Below, piece by piece: positions 57,247 through 64,000 of a stretch of 64,000 bases of DNA (the stretch's first letter is position 1; every line of letters begins with the position of its first letter). The stretch covers positions 1 to 64,000 of the forward strand of contig JACPYT010000017.1 in assembly GCA_016195805.1 (NCBI GenBank), written 5' to 3'. The position numbers were made by a program, and so were the translations under genes. This stretch comes from Hydrogenophilales bacterium (GTDB lineage: Bacteria; Pseudomonadota; Gammaproteobacteria; Burkholderiales; Thiobacillaceae). The notes under the pieces were generated by a model. The model was not told the origin of the DNA, made no database searches, and saw only the letters and a list, made by a program, of their open reading frames with translations.

Positions 57247-57981
57247 CTAAATTTGCGTCGCTCTCCGTCTATGCGCGATCCCGGCCAAACCCAAAATGCC
57301 GATACCCATGAGCCAAGCCGTCCCAGGTGATGGAACCGTTGTCGCAACAGGATCTTGGCCCCACAACCCTAATGTTACGCGCAGATTGTTAAAAGGACCG
57401 CTTTGGATTATTCCTTGGCCCACAAAATAAGCCAGTCCAGATGCGTAGTCCATAGCACTTCCAGTTGCAACTGCAGTGTGATTCCACGCATCATAGTAAG
57501 TATAGGAAGCGCCGGTTGAAAGTGACACAACCCCCAAGTCTATTCCTTGCATGTTTCCCCAGTTCGCGTATAGGTGCGCATTTAGAGTCCATTGGCCTTG
57601 TGTGCTCGTGGCATTATCAACCAAGGTTCCAGTCGCTTGGCCATCGGCATAAATCGTCGTTGGCTGGGTAATGAAAGACGGAGAATATCCGATTTCGACG
57701 CCGCTCAAATTTGCATTTAAGCTTGAAGTGCCTTGGCCGGGACCAACATGATCAAACTGTGTAGCCGTGAAACTAATTTGGTCGCCATTAGTGGTTATAT
57801 CGCTGTTTTGGTAACCCGCATTGAACCACCCGCCCAACAGGTTCATCGTGAAATTGTTAACCGGTTGAGAGAAATCTCCTGGAACGTTTAGCAAGCCAGC
57901 TTCAACAGTTGGGGATGAGAGACTAATAGCTAAGCTTAAAAGGTAAAGTGCGGCAGATCCGTCAAAAATGCGTTTGTTCAT
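57247..57981 (-). CDS. PEP-CTERM-type exported protein
   Basis: 244 residues from an ATG at 57981. Signal peptide (IFDGSAALYLLSLAISLSS) and at the end a PEP-CTERM sorting signal: VPSPGTAWLMGIG, hydrophobic ILGLAGIA, then HRRR. The usual P-E-P is changed to P-S-P, which occurs in the family. The middle is rich in beta-strand residues and glycine with no domain I can name. An exosortase elsewhere in the genome would process it. Its composition is AT-richer than most of the window. Confidence 0.8.
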   Translation of the reverse strand: MNKRIFDGSAALYLLSLAISLSSPTVEAGLLNVPGDFSQPVNNFTMNLLGGWFNAGYQNSDITTNGDQISFTATQFDHVGPGQGTSSLNANLSGVEIGYSPSFITQPTTIYADGQATGTLVDNATSTQGQWTLNAHLYANWGNMQGIDLGVVSLSTGASYTYYDAWNHTAVATGSAMDYASGLAYFVGQGIIQSGPFNNLRVTLGLWGQDPVATTVPSPGTAWLMGIGILGLAGIAHRRRATQI

Positions 57982-58631
57982 TAGATTTTCCGTCCAAGCT
58001 TGTTTTGTCCGCGCGCGTCTCGCGCGCTCCGATGCAGCGGCAGTCCGCTCGAAGCAAAGCAAGAATCATACCCTGGTGGGTACTCGTGATAAATCATAAG
58101 GATGGGAATTATCATTCGGCCAGTTGACCAATATGTGTAAAATTTCGCGACACCGACTCAGCTTTGAACACCGGGAAAAGCAGAGTTGCGCGTTGTTGAT
58201 AATGAAGCAGGCTTCCATTGCGGATAGCCCCACGCGCAGCGACAGGAACGCACGCAACACCGGCCATTTGCCGTAGGCAACGCCAGCGGCGGGTAAGGCC
58301 AAGCCTCTGTCTGTGAGGCAGTTCCACTCTGATACCTGCGCTGAAGCCCCGATGGCTCGACCGGCAGGTAAGGGTCGGTAGTTCGCCTTCGCTGAAGTTG
58401 AAAGCGGCCATTCGACGGCAGTTCTAGCCTATGGCTGGTGTGCGGCACATAGCTGACCTTGGTGGTGCAGTGCGCCTCCGGCGGCTATGGCCGAAGATAG
58501 GACGCTCAAGGCAAACATTCAGAACGTCCGCTTCTGACGGATTGTGTAAATTTGACCTGGTGCCCAGCTGACGGCGGGAAATTTTGCTGGATGGCTCAAC
58601 GGCTGCCGTGGGCGGGATCAAATCCAGCCTT
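57982..58631. other. 650-bp gene-free stretch of decayed sequence
   Basis: Minus-strand open frames occur (for example residues GELPTLTCRSSHRGFSAGIR near 58330-58390) that read like fragments of a repeated, non-functional sequence I have seen in other proteobacteria, but none starts and ends like a gene. No promoter for the PEP-CTERM gene is evident beyond TAATG-like boxes. A breakpoint between the cassette-like region and ggt. Confidence 0.4.
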
Positions 58632-60413
58632 TCACTGTCCCACCCGAATCACCGTTCCCTCACGCCGCCTGTCGGCGGCACCGCGATGCGCGCCGGTCGC
58701 GGGATCGATGACGACGGCCTGGACCGAGCCGATCGCGTCCTGGCAGCCATCCGTTCCAGCATCGCCCAACCCGGCATGCCCCATTTCTCGCAGCGCGTCC
58801 TGTGTGGCGATGCTGAAATGCGGTTGCATGAAGGCCTGGCCACCTTCGCAGCTTACCTTGCCCGTTGCCTGGGTGACCGACAGGCGCGGCGCATCGATGG
58901 CCTGCTGCATCGTCATGCCGTGGTCGATGAGGTTGAGCGTGACGTTGAGCACCGAGTTGATGATGGTGGCGCCGCCAGGGGAACCGTAGGCGGCGACGGC
59001 TTGGCCATTTTTCAGCAGCAGCATCGGCGCCATGCTGGAGCGCGGCCGCTTGTAGGGCGCGACGTCGTTGGCGCCGGGGTTGCCATCGGCGGCGTCGGCG
59101 CTGGGCAGGAAGTTGAAATCGGTCAGTTCGTTGTTGAGCAGGAAGCCGTAGCCCGGCACGGTGATGCCCGAGCCCCAGGTGTATTCGATGGTGGTGGTAT
59201 AGCTCACCATGTTGCCCCAGCGGTCGACGATGGCGAAGTGCGTGGTGTGGAGGCTTTCTTCGCGGGTGCGCGACGGTTTCGGCCGCACGGCAGAGGCGTC
59301 CCAGGGCGTGGGGTCGCCTGCCTGCGGCGTGTCCATGCGGCGATCCGTTTCGATCAATGCCGCGCGCGCCGCCAGATACTCGGGATTCAGCAGGGCGCGT
59401 TGCGGCACCGGCGCGGCTTCGTCGTCGCCGATCCACACCGCGCGGTCGGCGAAGGCCAGGCGCATCGCCTCGATCATGACGTGCAGGGTCTTGGGGCTGC
59501 CGAAGCCATAGCCCTGCGCGGCGTCGCCGAGCGGAAAATGCTCGAGCAGTTTCAATATCTCGAGAGTGGTCAGGCCGCCGGACGAGGGCGGCGGCATGCC
59601 GGCGAGGGTCCAGCCGCGGTAGTGGCCGATCAGGGGCGGGCGGATCGCCACCCGATACTGCGCCAGGTCGGCCAGCGTCATGCGGCCCCGGCCGGCTTCG
59701 CCGAGTTCGCTGCGCGCGCGTTGCTGGGCCTGGACGATGGCCCGTGCGATTGGGCCGCGATAGAAGGCGTCCGGGCCTTTGGATGCAATCAGTTTCAGGG
59801 TTTTCGCCAGGTCGGGCTGCACCAGCCAGTCGCCCTCGGCCAGCGGCACGCCGCCGGGACGGAAGGTCGCGGCGGTTTCCGGCTGCAGCTGCGTGCGGCC
59901 GTCGTCGTTGGCGATGTCGACGGCCAGGAAGCGGTTGACGCGAAAACCGTGCTCGGCGAGTTCGATCGCGGGGGCCAGCGTGGCCGCCAGTTTCATCGTG
60001 CCCCAGCGGGTGAGTGCGGTGTCGATGCCGCGCAGGGTCCCCGGCACGCCGACCGCGAGGCCGCTGGTCGAGGCTTTCTGAAATTCCATCGGCAGACCAT
60101 CGGGTGCGAACATGCCGGCGCTGGCCGCGGCGGGGGCGCGTTCGCGCGAATCGACGAAGAAGGTCTCGCCGGTTTTGGCCAGGTGGACCAGCATAAAGCC
60201 GCCGCCGCCGATGCCGGACGACTGCGGCTCGACCACGTTGAGCGCGAACTGCACCGCGGCGGCGGCGTCGATGGCGTTGCCACCCTGCGCCAGGATGCGT
60301 GCGCCGGCGGCCGCGGCGGCAGGTTGCGAGACCGCCACCACGCCGTCGGGCGAGGCGGCCAGTACCGGGGATGACAACAGGCAGAGGATGAGCCAGCGCG
60401 CAATGCGGTTCAT
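58632..60413 (-). CDS. ggt: Gamma-glutamyltransferase
   Basis: 593 residues with a signal peptide (LILCLLSSPVLAA), so periplasmic. It cleaves glutathione. The proenzyme splits before T390 in LHTTHFAIVDRWG, and the family stretches SGIGGGGFMLVH and PRSSMAPMLLLKNG are present. The start at 60413 is chosen as the first ATG giving a signal peptide. It ends a minus-strand run with nnrS (139-bp gap). Confidence 0.95.
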   Translation of the reverse strand: MNRIARWLILCLLSSPVLAASPDGVVAVSQPAAAAAGARILAQGGNAIDAAAAVQFALNVVEPQSSGIGGGGFMLVHLAKTGETFFVDSRERAPAAASAGMFAPDGLPMEFQKASTSGLAVGVPGTLRGIDTALTRWGTMKLAATLAPAIELAEHGFRVNRFLAVDIANDDGRTQLQPETAATFRPGGVPLAEGDWLVQPDLAKTLKLIASKGPDAFYRGPIARAIVQAQQRARSELGEAGRGRMTLADLAQYRVAIRPPLIGHYRGWTLAGMPPPSSGGLTTLEILKLLEHFPLGDAAQGYGFGSPKTLHVMIEAMRLAFADRAVWIGDDEAAPVPQRALLNPEYLAARAALIETDRRMDTPQAGDPTPWDASAVRPKPSRTREESLHTTHFAIVDRWGNMVSYTTTIEYTWGSGITVPGYGFLLNNELTDFNFLPSADAADGNPGANDVAPYKRPRSSMAPMLLLKNGQAVAAYGSPGGATIINSVLNVTLNLIDHGMTMQQAIDAPRLSVTQATGKVSCEGGQAFMQPHFSIATQDALREMGHAGLGDAGTDGCQDAIGSVQAVVIDPATGAHRGAADRRREGTVIRVGQ

Positions 60414-60552
60414 GGGAGGCAGCCGGGATCGGCAGGAATGGAGGCAGGCAGAGCCTGCACCGGTTCGGCCGCGCGCGTCAATGTGCGCCTCGCAGGCTGG
60501 GGAGAAACTCTCTGTCGCGGCCCCGTGGAGTTCCTCACCAGCCTGCCAGAGA

Positions 60553-61746
60553 TCAGCCGGGTTTGCCGTCGACGCGCGGGCGCAGCAACATGGGGGCATA
60601 CACCACGACGAACAGCCCGAATGCGGCGATCCACGCTAGTCCGGCAGCCGTCATGATCTGCGCATACACCCCCGGAAAAGGCAGGGGCAGTGTGACGCGG
60701 ATCAGCGCTGCGAGATTGATCAGGACGAAGGCCCGTGTCATCAGCGAGGCAGGTTCGAGCAGCCGGCCGGTGTGGCCGAGCGACACGCGCGCCATCATGC
60801 CCAGGGTCAGCACGCCGATGCCGCCCGTGGTAAAGGCGTGCAGCGCGTTGACGGAAGTCGTGCCGAGTCCTGCCGCAGACAGTGCCAGCAGCGCGAAGCC
60901 GAACACGACCCACGCATAGCCCAGATGCAGGATCCACAGCAACGGAACCGACCAGAATTTGTGGGTATACCAGCCTGCGAGGCGGATGAAATTCACGCCT
61001 GCCGCGATGGCGGCGAGCATTGCGGTGACGGGCGAATCAGGCGCTATCAGCGCAGCGGCCAGCGCACCGAGGGTGGCAACCGGCACCAGACGTTCGATGG
61101 TTTTCCAGCGCCGTGCGCGGGTGTGCAGCTTGTTGTCGGTGAAGCTGGGAATCACCCGCCCACCCATCACCACGATCATCGCGATCACCACATACACTGC
61201 AAGATGCAGTCCCAGTCTGGCTGTGCCGGGTATGCCAAGCGCCTCGCCGTGCACCAGCGCATTGGCGGCCGCCAGAGCCAGCAGCATGAAGGGGAAGGGA
61301 TAGTTGTGGAGCTGCTTCGCCTTGAGGATGGGCAGCGCAAGCGTCAGCGCGAGCACCGGCAGGAACGCGAAGTCGATCCACGCAATCTGTACGGGTGACA
61401 TGCCCGGAACCAGAAAGCTCAGACGACCTGCCAGCCACAGCAGGAACAACGCGGCCAGTGGCCGCCCCGATGGCGTACGGATCCCGGTCCAGTTCTGAGC
61501 AGCGGTGAGCAGGAAGCCGGCGATCACCGCCACGGCGAAGCCGAACAGCATTTCGTGGCCATGCCACACGGCGGGCGGCAGCTCGCCAGGGGTGATGACG
61601 CCGCGCAGCACCAGCAGCCAGAGTGCCATCAACAGCACGGCGTAGACGCCTGCGGCGAGGAAAAATGGCCGGAAACCGAGTGCGAACGGCGCCCAGCCGG
61701 TGAGCGGCGGACGCTGTTTCAGGTCTTCGATGTGGAGCACGGCCAT
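60553..61746 (-). CDS. nnrS: NnrS-family haem/copper membrane protein
   Basis: 397 residues with about twelve TM segments. NnrS proteins respond to nitric oxide and protect against it. Motifs: PFALGFRPFFLAAGVYAVL at the start, WHGHEMLFGFAVAVIAGFLLTAAQNWTG, GGRVIPSFTDNKL and HAFTTGGIGVLTLGMMARVSLGHTGR. The ATG lies only 10 bases from a MITE end and lacks a normal SD (nearest AGGA is in the repeat, 16 bases away), so translation may have been weakened by the insertion. Confidence 0.93.
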   Translation of the reverse strand: MAVLHIEDLKQRPPLTGWAPFALGFRPFFLAAGVYAVLLMALWLLVLRGVITPGELPPAVWHGHEMLFGFAVAVIAGFLLTAAQNWTGIRTPSGRPLAALFLLWLAGRLSFLVPGMSPVQIAWIDFAFLPVLALTLALPILKAKQLHNYPFPFMLLALAAANALVHGEALGIPGTARLGLHLAVYVVIAMIVVMGGRVIPSFTDNKLHTRARRWKTIERLVPVATLGALAAALIAPDSPVTAMLAAIAAGVNFIRLAGWYTHKFWSVPLLWILHLGYAWVVFGFALLALSAAGLGTTSVNALHAFTTGGIGVLTLGMMARVSLGHTGRLLEPASLMTRAFVLINLAALIRVTLPLPFPGVYAQIMTAAGLAWIAAFGLFVVVYAPMLLRPRVDGKPG

Positions 61747-61756
61747 GTTCGTTTCG

Positions 61757-61980
61757 CTAGTGTCCTGAGTTAGAAATACGTTGATCGGACATTTGCATAG
61801 GCCAACGAAACAGGTTGATGGAAATGTCGAAATCTTTCGCAGGCATACCCGACAGCCTGGCGGCTTGGGCACAAGAGGCGCAAACCGCAGCCAGGTTGAA
61901 CACCTGGCGAGGATTTGCAACGCAGTATGCGGAAGATTCTCGTCATTTCCATTCAGCGAATTTCTAACTCAGGACACTAG
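61757..61980. mobile_element. 224-bp MITE with 18-bp perfect terminal inverted repeats
   Basis: TIRs GTGTCCTGAGTTAGAAAT (61760-61777) and its exact inverse (61960-61977), flanked by CTAG on both sides (TA target, IS630/mariner-like). Inside is no transposase; a 47-codon open frame (61824-61967, MSKSFAGIPDSL...) ends within the right TIR, as if an original gene had been deleted internally. It sits between the dsrC-like gene and nnrS. Confidence 0.85.
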
Positions 61981-61988
61981 GCCAAGGT

Positions 61989-62309
61989 TCAGCCCGTGCT
62001 CCAGGCACGCGGACGCTTCATGCCGGCGATCTTGCAGGCCTGCTTCACATAGCCATAGGGGAACAGTTCGAACAGTTTCTTCTGGGCCTCCTTGCCCATG
62101 CGTTCGGCCAGGTGTTTGATGACGAAGCGGGCGTCGGCCGCGACCTGATGCTCCTCGTAGTATTCGCGCATGAACCGGATGGCATCCCAGTGGTCGTCGT
62201 TGAGCTGGATGTTCTCGCCCTCGGCAAGAGCTTTTGCCACGTCCTCGTTCCAGTCGGCGGGCTCGATCAGATAGCCTTCCGCGTCGCGTTCAGGTAAATC
62301 GGTCGCCAT
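61989..62309 (-). CDS. DsrC/TusE-family sulfur-relay protein (one cysteine)
   Basis: 106 residues. DsrC fold: GYLIEPADWNEDVAKALAE, DHWDAIRFMREYYEEHQ, KKLFELFPYGYVKQACKIAGMKRPRAWSTG (as regions). It keeps the cysteine of QACKIAG but the penultimate cysteine of DsrC and TusE is replaced by AWSTG, and the DsrC-specific insertion is missing. So it cannot form the DsrC trisulfide and may be a regulatory or scaffolding homologue. It is 102 bp downstream of the SQR-like gene on the same strand. Confidence 0.85.
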   Translation of the reverse strand: MATDLPERDAEGYLIEPADWNEDVAKALAEGENIQLNDDHWDAIRFMREYYEEHQVAADARFVIKHLAERMGKEAQKKLFELFPYGYVKQACKIAGMKRPRAWSTG

Positions 62310-62411
62310 GGTTCTGTTCTCCTTTCCGTTGCGTTGTCTAATGATTCATTTTTAATGAATCTTTACATGTTCTGCCCCCGCGATCAAGCGCGTGTGGCCG
62401 GGCCGAGCCGA

Positions 62412-63965
62412 TCACGTCCCGCCCCCGTGGAATTCGACACCCGGCTGACGTTCCGGAAGCGCTTCCACCAACAGTTCCCGTCGGGCGATCGCCAGCGCCT
62501 CGACACTCGCCTCGTTCAGAAACAACTTGGCGTCCGACACCGCTGCGGCCAGCAGTTCGGCCGCCAGGGCATCGGGTTCGCGTCCCACCGATTTGGCCAG
62601 TGCCCTGAGTTCGACACAGGGCTCCTGCGGCAGCCGGATTTCCAGCGGTTTTCCGCCGCCTGGGGCGGGCTTGGGCGGTGGCACCGGCTCGCCGCTTTTC
62701 TCGGCCAGCACCCGACTCATCACGCCGGCGATCCGCGAGGCGGCGGAGAGTGCCTGGTCTGCGGGTTGCAGGCGGATCCTGTTGACGAAATATTTCTCGA
62801 AATCGACCTTGGCCTGATGCACCCAGCGTCCCTGGCGCATCCAGTTGATATCGCGCAGCGGCACCTGTGGCTCCGACAGATAGGTCGCACCGGTGTTCCC
62901 CATGTCGCTCAGCCATTTGGCACGCTGCGGCACATGGCTCACCAGCGGTGCGTCGCCGATCTGGGCCAGGATATTCTGCACCACGATCTCGCCGGCCTTC
63001 TGGATCGAATATACCGAGTCGGGCGCCCCCACCGGCACCGGCGTTTTGACCACCGCCGGCTGCGCCACGCAGGCGCCGAGGGCGAATACATTGGGGTAGT
63101 CCGGATTGCGCAGGTATTCGTCCACCACCACCAGTCCACGCTCGTCGACCAGACCGGTCGCCGAGCGCACCCCCGGCACGCCGCCGAAGGCTGGCCAGTA
63201 GACCGAATAGGCATAGGGCAGCGTGTGCGACTGCTTGATGGTGCCGGCGGCGTTCAACTCGGCCACATGGATGGTGTCCCGATCGACGCGTGTCGTGAGC
63301 GCGTTGCAGATCACGCTGATCTTGGTATCGACCAGCGCGGCAGTCACCGCGCCGCGGCTGGCGCCTTCGCTACCCAGGCCAAGGTGGCCGGGCCAGGGCT
63401 CGGGCGTCACCAGCGTGATCGGTACCCGCTCGCGGATGTTGCGGCGTTTGAGGTCGGCGTCGATCAGAAAGGCATATTCGTAGATCGGCCCCAGCACGCT
63501 GGCACCTTGGGCGGCGCCGATCACGATCGGTCCGGGATGCCGCACCAACTCGCGGAACGCCGCCAGCGCGCGCTCGGCCTGGTCGATGTGGATGACCGAG
63601 TGCGTGAATTCGGCAAGGCCGGGAATCTCGTCGGTCATGCCGGTGGCCCCGGTCGCGATGAGCAGATAATCGTAGAACAGCACGTCGCCGTTTTCCAGAT
63701 CGACCTGGATGACGTCGGGCTGGATGCGCTTGACAGCGCTGTGGATGAACTTGATGCCGCGCGATTCCAGATAGGGCGCAATGGGGAAGGCGATGTCGGC
63801 ACGCTCGCGCCAGCCCATGGCGATCCAGGGATTGGATGGCACGAAATGGAAGTAGGGCTTGTCTGACACCACCGTCACTTCGTCGCGCGGGCCCAGTTTG
63901 GATTTCAGGGAATAGGCCGCGGTCACGCCCGCGATGCCGGCACCCAGGATGACAACATGCGTCAT
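62412..63965 (-). CDS. SQR-like FAD flavoprotein with C-terminal extension
   Basis: 517 residues, longer than normal SQR (about 420). The FAD sites VVILGAGIAGVTAAYSL and LLIATGA, and the second ADP region IVIGAAQGASVLGPIYE, are present. In sulfide:quinone oxidoreductase this last motif is GASC, one of the redox cysteines, and here it is Val; the earlier SxC is Ile. Only GACVAQP of the three remains, so a standard sulfide oxidation mechanism is unlikely. The last about 90 residues are a non-homologous helical tail. It is the first gene of the minus-strand run. Confidence 0.85.
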   Translation of the reverse strand: MTHVVILGAGIAGVTAAYSLKSKLGPRDEVTVVSDKPYFHFVPSNPWIAMGWRERADIAFPIAPYLESRGIKFIHSAVKRIQPDVIQVDLENGDVLFYDYLLIATGATGMTDEIPGLAEFTHSVIHIDQAERALAAFRELVRHPGPIVIGAAQGASVLGPIYEYAFLIDADLKRRNIRERVPITLVTPEPWPGHLGLGSEGASRGAVTAALVDTKISVICNALTTRVDRDTIHVAELNAAGTIKQSHTLPYAYSVYWPAFGGVPGVRSATGLVDERGLVVVDEYLRNPDYPNVFALGACVAQPAVVKTPVPVGAPDSVYSIQKAGEIVVQNILAQIGDAPLVSHVPQRAKWLSDMGNTGATYLSEPQVPLRDINWMRQGRWVHQAKVDFEKYFVNRIRLQPADQALSAASRIAGVMSRVLAEKSGEPVPPPKPAPGGGKPLEIRLPQEPCVELRALAKSVGREPDALAAELLAAAVSDAKLFLNEASVEALAIARRELLVEALPERQPGVEFHGGGT

Positions 63966-64000
63966 TTCAGTCTCCTTGATTCGTTAAGGGCACGCTGCTT

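Overview
The window is high-GC chromosomal DNA that reads like a sulfur-oxidising betaproteobacterium, in or near Thiobacillus (Nitrosomonadales). This is inferred from the FlhDC-type flagellar regulon with betaproteobacterial gene order, EpsD and PEP-CTERM genes, sulfur-relay genes (TusA, DsrE2-like, DsrC-like, SQR-like), a group 3b-type NiFe hydrogenase and a bufferin operon. No rRNA, tRNA or CRISPR array was recognised.

Layout. 1-4.2 kb: the clpA 3' end, a secreted Ala/Gln-rich protein with a C-terminal tandem repeat, a candidate minus-strand small RNA, epsD and manC (exopolysaccharide). 4.2-7.4 kb: mgtA behind a leader of about 420 nt. 7.5-19 kb: a flagellar block, flhD-flhC-membrane methyltransferase-motA-motB-flhB-flhA-flhF-flhG-fliA-motC-motD. 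It holds the master regulator, export gate, placement GTPase/ATPase, sigma-28 and two stator pairs. 19-24 kb: lon, followed by an AbrB/PIN toxin-antitoxin pair flanked by a duplicated lon tail, then an AT-richer SIR2-domain gene (a small defence-type island). 24.2-25.9 kb: a dsrE2-tusA-tetR sulfur-trafficking cluster with three matching 16-bp operators. 26-28.4 kb: scpA-scpB-rluB. 28.4-33.7 kb: a TM-helix channel-like gene divergent from a complete hydBGDA hydrogenase operon with its endopeptidase.

33.9-41.6 kb: transketolase translationally coupled to a three-gene heavy-metal-type RND efflux system. 41.7-44.1 kb (minus): yffB-like/dapE/prmB. 44.2-48.9 kb: an Atm1-type ABC exporter, a UMF1-type MFS protein, a GNAT and an FAD amine oxidase-like protein. 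Two of these genes carry the same short dispersed repeat near their start codons. 48.9-53.1 kb: a frameshifted cbpM next to cbpA, a zinc-sensing diguanylate cyclase (DgcZ type), and a SUMF1-domain protein divergent from a diiron ferritin-like protein. 53.4-56.1 kb: a bufABCD-type bufferin (copper-binding peptide) operon behind an ECF-like promoter.

56.1-58.6 kb: a gene-poor, lower-GC stretch with two attC-like sequences, a small orphan gene, a PEP-CTERM protein and decayed sequence. 58.6-64 kb (minus): an SQR-like flavoprotein, a DsrC/TusE-like protein, nnrS and ggt. A 224-bp MITE sits between the dsrC-like gene and nnrS, in what looks like a former operon.

The strongest leads for something undescribed are the TetR/TusA/DsrE2 regulon, the lon-tail island with its SIR2 protein, the minus-strand sRNA candidate, the mgtA leader, the SQR-like/DsrC-like pair that has lost key cysteines, and the MITE that split their operon.
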